A stretch of DNA of 64,000 nucleotides from Mastigocoleus sp. MO_188.B34. Lineage in GTDB: Bacteria > Cyanobacteriota > Cyanobacteriia > Cyanobacteriales > Nostocaceae. Positions 8,088-16,710 of this stretch are shown here, in pieces. The notes below the pieces were generated by a model. The model did not search any database, was not told the origin of the DNA, and saw only the letters and a list, made by a program, of their open reading frames with translations. Where the stretch lies: assembly GCF_030065675.1 (NCBI RefSeq), contig NZ_JASJDK010000013.1, forward strand, positions 1-64,000, in the 5' to 3' direction. Every line of letters begins with the position of its first letter. Position 1 is the first letter of the stretch. The position numbers and the translations under genes are program-made.

Positions 8088-9350
8088 ATGCTTGATAGTT
8101 TACCGGTAGTTATTCTGTTGGGACTTTATATCGCCTGGAATCTGGGTGCAAATGATGTTGCAAATTCCATGGGAACTTCCGTCGGTTCTAAAGCTGTTAC
8201 TCTAAAACAAGCATTAATTATTGCTGGAATTTTAGAGTTTAGTGGGGCAGTATTGTTTGGAGATCAAGTTTCCAAGCGGTTAGCTGGTGAGATTATTAAT
8301 GCAGAATTATTTGCACATCAACCTCAGATTTTAGTTACCGGAATGATCTCAGTTTTGCTTGCTTGTGGTCTATGGTTGCAAATTGCAACTTATAAAGGCT
8401 TACCGGTATCTTCCTCTCATGCTGTTGTCGGTGCGATCGCTGGATTTAGCTGGGTTGCTGTAGGTGCAACTGCAATTGATTGGTTGTCAATTGAAGAGAT
8501 TACTTTTGGATGGGTATTAACCCCTGTGATTAGTGGACTTACTGCTGCTTTTTTATATAAACAAATTTGTTTCTGGATTTTAGATAAACCAGAACCACTA
8601 TTTTACTTGCGGGAGTGGATACCTTGGTTAAGCGTAATGTTATTTGGAATATTCGGTGCCATTGTTTTACCGATACTTACTCCAAAATTAAGTGATTTTT
8701 TACTCAGAAAAATAGGGATAAATGTTGTCAGTTGGGATATTTCCTTGTTTGCAGGTGTGACTGGTGCATTAGGACTCACTATTTATAGTTGGCGACAATT
8801 AGATGTAATTGCAAGCAGACAAAATACTTCCTATTCCCAATCTCCCATTGAAAATATTTTTGCTCGCTTCCAATTAGTCAGTGCTTGTTTTGTTGCTTTT
8901 GCTCATGGTTCTAATGATGTAGGGAATGCGATCGCACCTTTGGCTGCGATTGTATATATAAAAAATACTGGTAACGTTCCCGGTGACGATCTCGATATTC
9001 CCACTTGGATTTTAATTGTTGGTGGAATCGGTATTATTGCCGGTTTGGGAGTATGGGGAAAAAAAGTCATTGCGACTATCGGGGAAAATATTATTACTTT
9101 GGAACCCAGTAGCGGATTATGCGCTGAACTGGCTACTGCTACAACTGTTTTATTTGCATCCACCCTGGGTTTACCTGTTTCGACTTCCCATGCTCTTGTT
9201 GGTGCTGTTGTGGGAATTGGGTTAATGAAAAATTCTGATTCGCTCCAGTTAGCTACCATTCGAGGAATTGCTGCAGCTTGGTTTATTACTATTCCTGTCA
9301 GCGCACTTTTAAGCGCTACTATTTTTAGTGCTTTGCTTCTGCTGAGTTAG
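8088..9350 (+). CDS. pit: PiT family inorganic phosphate transporter
   Basis: This 420-residue membrane protein carries the duplicated PiT signature: GANDVANSMG (20-29) in the first half and GSNDVGNAIAP (about 275-285) in the second, each followed by a PVS(S/T)SHA motif (LPVSSSHAVVG, LPVSTSHALVG). PiT carriers take up phosphate (as metal-phosphate) with H+ or Na+ and also let arsenate in. Divergent placement beside the arsenate-export pair suggests a linked phosphate/arsenate response, which is inference. The ATG at 8088 follows an AT-rich leader without a clear Shine-Dalgarno sequence. Confidence 0.92.
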   Translation: MLDSLPVVILLGLYIAWNLGANDVANSMGTSVGSKAVTLKQALIIAGILEFSGAVLFGDQVSKRLAGEIINAELFAHQPQILVTGMISVLLACGLWLQIATYKGLPVSSSHAVVGAIAGFSWVAVGATAIDWLSIEEITFGWVLTPVISGLTAAFLYKQICFWILDKPEPLFYLREWIPWLSVMLFGIFGAIVLPILTPKLSDFLLRKIGINVVSWDISLFAGVTGALGLTIYSWRQLDVIASRQNTSYSQSPIENIFARFQLVSACFVAFAHGSNDVGNAIAPLAAIVYIKNTGNVPGDDLDIPTWILIVGGIGIIAGLGVWGKKVIATIGENIITLEPSSGLCAELATATTVLFASTLGLPVSTSHALVGAVVGIGLMKNSDSLQLATIRGIAAAWFITIPVSALLSATIFSALLLLS

Positions 9351-10153
9351 AGGATATTTAAAAAGTCATATTATTTACCTAAAATATCTTGGTTCTCCCT
9401 AAATTCCCCATTTGCGCAGTGTTTCCGATGTGTTAGGAGAGTTTTGCCCGTTTTTAAGGGGTGTAGGGGGATCTAAACAATAATTTAGAGTGATAAGCGA
9501 TACTTTCCAAACATCCTTTTAGAAAGACAAAGAAATCAAATAGGTAATTTTGCACTGACTAAGCAAAGAATATTTGAATGATAAATAGTTGACGATCAAT
9601 GTTTTATCGCTAATGTTTATTTGTAAGCAGATTTACTCACTATCCATATTTCACATATTTTTATTATCAGTTGCGAACATATGGAAGTTTATAGTTATAG
9701 GTAATAGTATTTTTTATCACAAATTATAAGTGGAGAAATACTGTATGTTTAATAATTACCAAGAGCGTTAAATTATTACCGATTTGAGTAAATATCTCGG
9801 AGAGATGCAGAGAATAATTTTTATCTGAGTCACTCCAATATCAAATCTCTAATTTTTTTTAGTAGTATTAAACTGAATTAGTCCGAGCCTTCTAGATTTT
9901 AGGTAAGTTTTTATGATAAAAGTATGACTGTCATTGGGCTACGCATTATTATTAGTAAATATTTGTTACTAAGAAAATAATTTTGTGTAAATAATTTTGT
10001 GTAAATATTCTTATATAAATAATATTTAGTCAATCTTATTTGATTTAAACTTTATCCTTTAATCTGGCACAATGCAGAAAATAGCTAAACTGTCAGCACT
10101 AAAAAATAAATCAGAAACAGCTTCATCCTCAAAGGATCAAAGGTAAAAGAGTA
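9351..10153. other. 803-base intergenic region, no gene seen
   Basis: AT-rich sequence between pit and the DMT transporter. A G-rich stretch around 9455-9472 (AAGGGGTGTAGGGGGA) just past pit resembles remnants of cyanobacterial repeats. I found no convincing ORF, tRNA or terminator hairpin. Confidence 0.5.
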
Positions 10154-12163
10154 ATGGGGCGATTTGAGAGGCGACCAAAAAATCCAAGATCCAATGGCGA
10201 TCCATCCACAGCAGCACAGACCGCCTTAAAAGCTGTTACTGAGGATTTGCAAGTTATCCAGCGTAATTTGCTCAAGTCATTGCGAGAAGATATTAAGCGC
10301 TTAGAACGAGAGAAAATCCGTTTAGCGGATGATATCAGACGTTTACAGGAAGAAAAAGAACAGTTACAGCAAGGACGAGACTTGGGCGAGATTCAAGCTT
10401 TGGTACGCCAAGTCGCACAGGTTTTAGCAAATCATCTATCCACCCAACTCCAATCTTCATTGGAGAGCTTAGCCAATCGAGCAAGTGGGGTTCCTTCTGG
10501 AAGAGAAAGTAATTTACAATTAAATACTGCAGAATCAGAACAAAGTAACGCCCAGTTACTTGATACTTTACAAGGTGCTTTGACTATCAGTTTGAGTTCC
10601 CTACAGCAAGAGATTAATAATTATCAAAGCAGTATTTCTCAACAGTTGTCGCGAATGTACGACCGACAACAGCAAGGAGAGGTAATCTTAACAGAACTGG
10701 TCGAACGTTTACGTGTGGAATTGGAAGGAGTCACAGAAGACAGTTTGACTTTAGAAGTTTCCAGTCCTCCAATAGAAGCAACACCATCAGATTTGACATC
10801 AACTGAGGAAGAAGAAAGTCCTTTTGAAATTCATCCCAACTCGGGAATATATAACCGTTCTGGGGATACAAAACTACAAAACGATCTCTTCCCTGATCCG
10901 AATGTAAATCCAATTCCTGCAAAACCAATTCCTGCAAAACCAATTCCTGGAAGAGAAGTATCACCAGAGGAAATTATTACCCCTCCCCCTCCACCTCAAT
11001 CTGAACGTTCTGAGTCTCTGATATCTCCATCTAAAGACTCCTTACCAGCTATAACCCCATCAGTACCACCCCAAATTCAGCGGGACAATATACCCCAAGG
11101 GCGACCTACAAAACAGACGACACAAGCTCCGAAGGGACTAATAACCTCTCCTACTGGCTTAATTTTGATTTTTCTCTCATCTTTGGTGTCGGCACTTTAT
11201 AATCTGATTATCAAGATTATTGTCCAACCAAACTCGGAAATTTTTGGCGTACTCAGTATGGAGAGTTTAATGACTCCAACCTTGGGTAATTCTATGTTGT
11301 TGTTAATGCTCAGGATGTTAGTGGTGGTACCGCTAATGTTTGTTTTAGCACCAATTCTTCATCCACGAGTATGGCAAGATTTACAGAATCTCATTAAATC
11401 ATTTAGAGGAAAAGCATCTGCAGGGCGAAAAAATTCTAAGCGTCTCCTAATTTTATCAATTGTCAGTGGTAGCTTTTTATTTTTGTCCCAGGTATTGACT
11501 TATATTGCTCTTGGACAAATACCTACCGGAATGGCGACATCTTTAATATTTATCTATCCGGTAGTCAGTGGTCTTTTATCGTGGTTTCTATTTCGCGATC
11601 GCCCTTCTCCTTTTCGAGTTGCTGCAATGTGCACCATTGGTTTTGGACAATTATTGCTTTTAGTCGCAGGTTTCGGGGTCGGGATAGAGAATGTCACGAA
11701 TGGAAGTAGTGCAGCTTTTGGTGCGGGGATCGCTTTTGCATTTTATATAATTTTTACCCGAATTTGTGCGGCGAAACTACATCCAATTTCTTTTACCGCA
11801 ATCAATTTCTGTACGATGTTGGTACTGTCTTTCATTGGTTTGATAATTCCCTTGCCTGTAGATTGGGGTTTAGAAGTCAATCAAATAAACCTTTTTGACT
11901 TGATACTAATTAGTTTCGCTTTGGGTGTAATGACAATTCTTGGCTATTTACTGAATAATTTCGGAGTCCGCAAACTCGGTGCAACAAGAGCAGGAGTATT
12001 TGGTGCTATTGTGCCAGTTTTAACTGTAATTTGTGCGGGTATAATTATTCAGGAAGAATTAGGAATAGTCCAAATTATTGGAGTTTTATTAATTACTTTT
12101 GGTGTTGCAGCTTTCAGCTTAGATAAAATCAAAAGTCAACCTGCAACTTCTCGCTCCAGGTAG
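10154..12163 (+). CDS. DMT/EamA family transporter with long coiled-coil N-terminal region
   Basis: The 669-residue protein has two parts. Residues 1-330 are hydrophilic: a heptad-rich coiled coil (about 30-100, with KRLEREKIRLADDIRRLQEE), more helical sequence, then a proline-rich linker with tandem IPAKP units near residue 255. Residues about 332-660 form some ten membrane helices with two EamA repeats, as in drug/metabolite transporters. EamA transporters are usually near 300 residues, so the soluble head doubles the size. The substrate is unknown; the head may mediate self-association or binding to another protein. The gene stands alone in a gene-poor stretch, with no strong ribosome binding site before the ATG. 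Confidence 0.8.
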   Translation: MGRFERRPKNPRSNGDPSTAAQTALKAVTEDLQVIQRNLLKSLREDIKRLEREKIRLADDIRRLQEEKEQLQQGRDLGEIQALVRQVAQVLANHLSTQLQSSLESLANRASGVPSGRESNLQLNTAESEQSNAQLLDTLQGALTISLSSLQQEINNYQSSISQQLSRMYDRQQQGEVILTELVERLRVELEGVTEDSLTLEVSSPPIEATPSDLTSTEEEESPFEIHPNSGIYNRSGDTKLQNDLFPDPNVNPIPAKPIPAKPIPGREVSPEEIITPPPPPQSERSESLISPSKDSLPAITPSVPPQIQRDNIPQGRPTKQTTQAPKGLITSPTGLILIFLSSLVSALYNLIIKIIVQPNSEIFGVLSMESLMTPTLGNSMLLLMLRMLVVVPLMFVLAPILHPRVWQDLQNLIKSFRGKASAGRKNSKRLLILSIVSGSFLFLSQVLTYIALGQIPTGMATSLIFIYPVVSGLLSWFLFRDRPSPFRVAAMCTIGFGQLLLLVAGFGVGIENVTNGSSAAFGAGIAFAFYIIFTRICAAKLHPISFTAINFCTMLVLSFIGLIIPLPVDWGLEVNQINLFDLILISFALGVMTILGYLLNNFGVRKLGATRAGVFGAIVPVLTVICAGIIIQEELGIVQIIGVLLITFGVAAFSLDKIKSQPATSRSR

Positions 12164-13217
12164 TTTCTAACTGCATCGGAATTATATTTTAAACACAGAA
12201 GGGTGGAGATTTCTTCAGTCAGCTTTTAAGTCATACTTATGATTCGAAGTGCTATTCATTAGCATTTCTGTAAGGTAGCAAAAGATAAAGAGAGAAAGGT
12301 TTTGGATGCAGCAAGCTGTTCCTATGGGGAGCACATGACGGGAGCTATGTTGTTCGCTGTAAGCCCATCCAAAGACCTCTGGTGCATTTTACTCACACCG
12401 ACGGCGCAGATTAAGCGCGTGTCCGTAGGAGAAACTTTATAAATTTTTTTTCTTATATTAATTTCAAAAAAAGCCGCTACACATAAGTTCTTTAAATTTA
12501 TTACCCTATTCTCTTTGATTAATTAACTGCTGTGGTATTAAAGGAGATTGCTATTAGTTAAAAGACTTAAACAAGAATAATTACCTGCATCAACACAAGT
12601 AATTCATCGAAAATTATGATTAAAATCAGGCTAACTTATATAGATTTAAATACAAAAGTAGCAAGGACTTAGGTTTACCACATTATTCCTTACTTCAACT
12701 TAGACGATATATTAGGAATTTTCAGGTTCCTATAAGTACTTACCTAGAATAACTTTTTTACAATTTAAATCACAAATGTATCATAGACAACTATCAAAAG
12801 CCTATACTATGATGCTATTATTATCAGGCTAATAATATATTTACTCTATTAAAAGTTGCTACTAATACAGGGATAAGCTATGACAACCAAATTAATAAAT
12901 ACCTTAGCTGAAACAATGGGCGCTCATCTCCATTTACTCAATTTAGGTAAATTCTAAAGTTGTCAATAGTAAATATATCCTAGATATTTAGTCAAATAGT
13001 AATTGATACAACTACAAATGTATTATTAATTACTAGCTCAGGTTTAGGTTATTTCAACATCCGAACCTCATAACCGTAGGCTTAATTACACATAAATATT
13101 ATTCTATACATTCAATTACGGATATTAGTCTTGATGTACCTCGAGAATTTACTGAGTATTATTTTGCAACTTTTAGCTATAAGGTTTTCTCTTTTCTCTT
13201 TTTGACCTTACTAATTT
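12164..13217. other. Gene-poor region between DMT transporter and small RNAs
   Basis: No convincing protein gene. A long imperfect hairpin (12298-12377) is listed separately. A 25-codon ORF at 12880-12957 (MTTKLINTLAETMGAHLHLL...) has a weak AGGGATA upstream; it may be a remnant or chance. The rest is AT-rich. Confidence 0.4.
12298..12377. other. Long imperfect hairpin, possible structured RNA
   Basis: GGTTTTGGATG (12298-12308) pairs with CATCCAAAGACC (12366-12377), 11 pairs with one bulged G. Inside, CAGC/GCTG and GAGCACAT/ATGTTGTTC can also pair, giving a rod with a loop near GACGGGAGCT. The GC content is above its surroundings. I do not recognise it as 6S, SRP or tmRNA. Confidence 0.3.
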
Positions 13218-13296
13218 CAAAAACAAAAAGTGCCTGGACGTGTTGCCGTGTTTCCACTCCAAGCACCCTTTGGTTTACACTTGCTCCTCACACACA
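13218..13296 (-). ncRNA. Yfr2-type (Cyano-1) small RNA, copy 1
   Basis: On the minus strand a transcript of about 79 nt would start near 13296 with UUUGUGUGUGAGGAGCAAG and end in a hairpin plus U-rich tail. The hairpin GUGCUUGGA/UCCAGGCAC encloses UGGAAACA and GGCAACA, the loop motif I recall for the cyanobacterial Yfr2 family. The 5' GUGUGAGGAG is the exact complement of the CUCCUCACAC motif of Yfr1, fitting proposed Yfr1-Yfr2 pairing. Copy 2 lies 93 bases upstream with compensatory changes in the stem, so the fold is under selection. Confidence 0.75.
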
Positions 13297-13301
13297 AATC
13301 T

Positions 13302-13330
13302 AAGATATCACTGGTTTTACGAATCGACAA
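13302..13330 (-). promoter_or_regulatory. Promoter of small RNA copy 1
   Basis: Minus strand: TTGTCG (13330-13325), a 17-bp spacer, then TATCTT (13307-13302). A GTCACCTA box lies just upstream (13344-13337) and recurs at the matching place before copy 2, so it may be an activator site or a conserved upstream element. Confidence 0.6.
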
Positions 13331-13389
13331 GTATGCTAGGTGACAGTTTTGGAATTGTACACATTTTTTTTTCGTTGTCGTTTTTTTGA

Positions 13390-13467
13390 CAAAATAAAAA
13401 GCGCTTGGACGTGTTACCGTGTTTCCACTCCAAACGCTTCTTATTTTTAACTTGCTCCTCACACACA
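13390..13467 (-). ncRNA. Yfr2-type (Cyano-1) small RNA, copy 2
   Basis: The second tandem copy has the same layout: 5' UUUGUGUGUGAGGAGCAAG, then the hairpin GCGUUUGGA/UCCAAGCGC enclosing UGGAAACA and GGUAACA, then CUUUUUAUUUU as a terminator tail. Against copy 1, stem positions change together (U-A to C-G, C-G to U-G), which supports an RNA and argues against the 83-codon frame that runs through both copies. The copies arose by tandem duplication and both seem to keep a promoter and a terminator. Confidence 0.75.
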
Positions 13468-13472
13468 AATAT

Positions 13473-13500
13473 AAGATAGCATTGCTGATTCAAATGTCAA
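13473..13500 (-). promoter_or_regulatory. Promoter of small RNA copy 2
   Basis: Minus strand: perfect -35 TTGACA (13500-13495), 16-bp spacer, -10 TATCTT (13478-13473), start expected near 13466. The upstream GTCACCTA box is at 13515-13508. This is one of the closest matches to a consensus sigma-70 promoter in the window, as expected for an abundant small RNA. Confidence 0.7.
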
Positions 13501-13539
13501 AAGTAATTAGGTGACACTTTGGTAATTGCCATATTAGGC

Positions 13540-13790
13540 GATTGGGGATTAGGAATTGGGAATTAGGGATAGCACTGCGTGCCGCCGCTTCGCGCTTTGC
13601 GCGCGTTCTTAGCGGCATATGGGGATTGTGTTGATTAATCTTTAATCCCTACTCATTACTGTGGGCTGTGTACACTTACGTGTCCCGCTTTGCTAACGCG
13701 CCCCGCTATAGCTATAGCTGCGCTACCTGCGGAGCCGCTACCTACGGAGCCACTAACATTACTCATTACTCATTACTCACTGATTTTTCG
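13540..13790. repeat. Composite repeat block downstream of purH
   Basis: A mosaic of GGGATTGG/GGAATTAG heptamers, a GC-rich palindromic insert (GCACTGCGTGCC ... GGCATATGGGGATTG), a TGTGTACACTTACGTGTCCC unit, GCTACCTACGGAGCC units and TTACTCA heptamers. The same units occur in similar order at 19300-19622 before coaT. Confidence 0.7.
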
Positions 13791-13791
13791 T

Positions 13792-15351
13792 TCAATGCAA
13801 AAAGTGACGCATGCCGGTGAATATCATTGTTAAACCCAGTTCATTAGCTGCATTTATTGATTCTCGATCGCGAATACTTCCTCCCGGTTGAACAATGGCT
13901 GTAATTCCTTTCTCGGCTGCAGTTCTCACAGAATCATCAAAGGGAAAGAAACCGTCACTAGCAAGGAAGGCTCCTTTGGTTTTTTCTCCAGCTTGTTCTA
14001 AAGCTATTTTCGCCGCACCAACGCGGTTCATTTGTCCTGCACCAATACCTAAAGTTGTACGGTTGGCTGTAATGACAATGGCGTTAGATTTAACGTGTTT
14101 GCAAACTTTCCAAGCAAATAATAGTTCTGCTAGTTCGTCATCTGTGGGTTTTCTTTCTGTGACAATTTTCCATTTGCCAGGATCTACAGTTGCATCATCT
14201 GATGCTTGGATCAGTAAACCGCCTGCGATCGCTTTTATTGTTTGCTTGGGACCGTAATTTAAATCTGCTAGGGTTAAAACCCGTAATTTTGATTTCCCTG
14301 CAAGGATTTCTTTGGCTTCTGGCTCGCAACTTGGCGCAACCACACATTCCAAAAATGTCTTAGTTAGTTCGGTCGCAGTTGCTGCATCAATGGGGCGATT
14401 GAGGGCAACAATTCCACCAAATGCTGAAACAGAGTCAGCCGCAAGTGCTTTTTCGTAAGCTTCTTTGAGGGTGTCTCCCAGTGCTACACCACAAGGATTA
14501 GTATGTTTCAAAACTGCAGTTGCCGGTCGAACTGTAAATTCAGAAATTATTCGCCGTGCGGCTTCTAGATCGACTAAGTTGTTATAACTAAGTTCTTTTC
14601 CTTGAAGTTTTTCGGCAGCTACCCATCCACCATTATTTGTACCTGTTTGGTACCAAGCTGCACTTTGATGGGGATTTTCGCCGTAACGGAGAGCTTGTAT
14701 TTGAGTGCCAGAAACTTGAAATTTTAGGGGTAATGTGGATTCAGTATCTGAAGTTTCTAAGTCTGATAGTTTGGATAAATATGTTGATATTGCCCGATCG
14801 TAATTAGCAGTGTGAGAAAAACCTTTCAAAGCACACTTTTGTCGGAAATTTAGCGATGCTTGACCGTCATTTTGTCGTAATTCTTGTAAATAATCTTCGT
14901 ATTGCCCTGGATCGCAAAGAACTGTAAGGTGAGCAAAATTTTTGGATGCAGCCCTTAACATTGCAGGACCGCCAATATCTATCTTTTCTATCGCTTCTGA
15001 TAAGGTTACCCCCGGTTTAGCGATTGTTTCTTCAAATGGGTAAAGATTAACTACAACTAAATCGATGGGATGAATTTGATTATCTGCTAAATCTGTCAAA
15101 TCTTGGGGCACATCTCGACGGGCTAGAATTCCGCCATGAATCCGAGGATGCAGAGTTTTAACTCGACCACCTAAAATTTCGGGGGATTTCGTGTAGTCTG
15201 AAACTTTCTGAACGGTTATACCAGCTTCTTTTAAAGTTAAAGCTGTACCTCCACTGCTGATTATTTCAAAGTTAAATTCTTCGACTAAGCTTTTTGCTAA
15301 GTCAACTAAACCTGTTTTGTTCGATACGCTCAGCAGTGCTAGACGTGCCAT
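13792..15351 (-). CDS. purH: Bifunctional AICAR transformylase/IMP cyclohydrolase
   Basis: PurH performs the last two steps of de novo purine synthesis: formylation of AICAR with 10-formyl-THF, then ring closure to IMP. Residues 1-130 form the MGS-like cyclohydrolase domain (VSNKTG, GGRVKTLHPRIHGG). The transformylase follows, with RYGENPHQ (222-229) and the catalytic K282-H283 in LKHTNPCG. The length of 519 residues is typical. It is a single-gene unit that diverges from the esterase; its 3' end runs into the repeat block and the two small RNAs on the same strand. Confidence 0.96.
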   Translation of the reverse strand: MARLALLSVSNKTGLVDLAKSLVEEFNFEIISSGGTALTLKEAGITVQKVSDYTKSPEILGGRVKTLHPRIHGGILARRDVPQDLTDLADNQIHPIDLVVVNLYPFEETIAKPGVTLSEAIEKIDIGGPAMLRAASKNFAHLTVLCDPGQYEDYLQELRQNDGQASLNFRQKCALKGFSHTANYDRAISTYLSKLSDLETSDTESTLPLKFQVSGTQIQALRYGENPHQSAAWYQTGTNNGGWVAAEKLQGKELSYNNLVDLEAARRIISEFTVRPATAVLKHTNPCGVALGDTLKEAYEKALAADSVSAFGGIVALNRPIDAATATELTKTFLECVVAPSCEPEAKEILAGKSKLRVLTLADLNYGPKQTIKAIAGGLLIQASDDATVDPGKWKIVTERKPTDDELAELLFAWKVCKHVKSNAIVITANRTTLGIGAGQMNRVGAAKIALEQAGEKTKGAFLASDGFFPFDDSVRTAAEKGITAIVQPGGSIRDRESINAANELGLTMIFTGMRHFLH

Positions 15352-15591
15352 ATTTTCCCCGCTTCCTTTGGTAGACGTTCTTGAGAGCTGAAGATTATTT
15401 TACAAAGTGTCAAGACAACTATGAAACAAAGAAAGCTATAAAAGTGAATATTTTTATTAATATCTATGACATCAGTTAACAATATTAGTTAATAGTTGGC
15501 TTTTTGACATTTATTTGATTTACCATCGCACAGCCTGGTAGGCTCCCATTGGTGACAAATTATGGTATGAATTTCTTGAAAATCCTTAACT

Positions 15592-16233
15592 GTGATGGGA
15601 GGTTGGTCTCTGTCTTTAGAAGTAATTAGCATACCCCCAAATACAGGGGAAGCACCCAAAGCTTTAATTGTAATGTTGCATGGATGGGGAGCAAATTCCC
15701 AAGATTTAGCTCCACTTTCATCCTTGTTGAATTTACCCGACTATCAATTTCTGTTTCCAAATGCTCCTTTTCCCCATCCTTATTCATCTACTGGTAGGGC
15801 TTGGTACGAACTTATGAATGAAAGAAGTGGGGAGGGCTTACCAGAAAGTCGAAAAATGCTATTGGACTGGTTGCAATCTTTAGAAAAAACCACAAATGTA
15901 CCTTTATCGCGGACAATTTTAAGCGGTTTTTCTCAAGGGGGAGCAATGACATTAGATATTGGCTTAACTTTACCCTTCGCCGGTTTAGTTTCCATGAGCG
16001 GATATTTGCATCCCAATCTCACTTTTGTAGGTAAAAATTCTTTTCCACCCACCTTAATTATTCACGGCAGAAATGATGAAGTTGTACCATTAGCTGCTGC
16101 AATCAACGCAAAAGAAACTTTAGAATCTATGGGAGTTACTCTCCAGTACCATGAGTTTAATATGGGTCATGAAATTCAACCCCCAACGATAGAATTAGTT
16201 CGGAATTTTGTCACCCAAATTATTCCTGATTGA
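15592..16233 (+). CDS. Alpha/beta hydrolase, carboxylesterase 2 family
   Basis: This protein of about 213 residues belongs to the phospholipase/carboxylesterase (YpfH/acyl-protein thioesterase-like) family. It has LHGWGAN near the oxyanion site, the nucleophile elbow GFSQGG with S114, D162 in HGRNDEVVP and H193 in MGHEI, a complete Ser-Asp-His triad. There is no signal peptide, so it is a cytosolic esterase of unknown substrate. The start may be GTG (15592) or ATG (15595, one codon later); neither has a clear ribosome binding site. It precedes a small conserved gene and coaBC on the same strand, but wide gaps argue against a tight operon. Confidence 0.88.
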   Translation: MMGGWSLSLEVISIPPNTGEAPKALIVMLHGWGANSQDLAPLSSLLNLPDYQFLFPNAPFPHPYSSTGRAWYELMNERSGEGLPESRKMLLDWLQSLEKTTNVPLSRTILSGFSQGGAMTLDIGLTLPFAGLVSMSGYLHPNLTFVGKNSFPPTLIIHGRNDEVVPLAAAINAKETLESMGVTLQYHEFNMGHEIQPPTIELVRNFVTQIIPD

Positions 16234-16384
16234 AAGTTACATACTTTTTACACATTCGAGTAAAAATCCGGAATATTTTCACGAAAAAATTCCCGCTCAA
16301 TGAGTAATATATATTGGGTGGCAACATTGGTTGCACTCAACCGGTGCTGGATGGTTTAGTCTGCTAAAGGGAGGGGCAATTATC

Positions 16385-16597
16385 ATGAAGGTTTTGAGTA
16401 TTTCTAAAAAAGACATTGCAGCAATGACTCCGACTGAGGTTGATAAATTAGCCGAACGCTTGGAGCAAGATAATTACAGCAATGCTTTTGAAGGTTTGGA
16501 TGATTGGCATTTGCTACGAGCTATAGCTTTTCAACGTCCAGAGTTAGTTGAATCTTATATTCATCTTTTGGATTTGGAAGCTTACGACGAAGCATAA
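16385..16597 (+). CDS. Small conserved cyanobacterial protein of unknown function
   Basis: This 70-residue acidic soluble protein begins MKVLSISKKDIAAMTPTEVD and ends LLDLEAYDEA. I chose the ATG at 16385 because GGGAGGGG lies 8-15 bases upstream; an earlier in-frame ATG at 16331 would add a non-conserved peptide. The sequence is mostly helical with a tryptophan in LDDWHLLRAI. I do not recognise a named domain. Tight Shine-Dalgarno spacing and good codon usage suggest a real gene. Confidence 0.7.
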   Translation: MKVLSISKKDIAAMTPTEVDKLAERLEQDNYSNAFEGLDDWHLLRAIAFQRPELVESYIHLLDLEAYDEA

Positions 16598-16638
16598 ATG
16601 GAGCATAAATACTTGTATTTATGGTTTTATAATTGGCT

Positions 16639-16700
16639 AATAGTTAGTAGTTAGTAATTTTTTGATAAACAACAACCAAAACAACTAACAACTAACTATT
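16639..16700. repeat. Inverted AGTTAGT heptamers before coaBC
   Basis: AATAGTTAGTAGTTAG (16639-16654) and CTAACAACTAACTATT (16685-16700) match as inverted arms at 15 of 16 positions. Both arms are made of AACTAAC heptamers. The hairpin could end the upstream transcript; its right arm ends 10 bases before the coaBC start. Confidence 0.7.
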
Positions 16701-16710
16701 ACCAGTTTTT

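Noticed and set aside
8903-9259. 118-codon frame antisense to pit
   Set aside because: Shadow of the conserved PiT C-terminal half on the other strand.
13217-13468. 83-codon minus-strand frame with duplicated WSGNT motif
   Set aside because: It runs through two tandem small RNA genes with promoters, terminators and stem covariation; the peptide repeat reflects the RNA duplication.
13895-14257. 120-codon frame antisense to purH
   Set aside because: Shadow of the AICAR transformylase domain.
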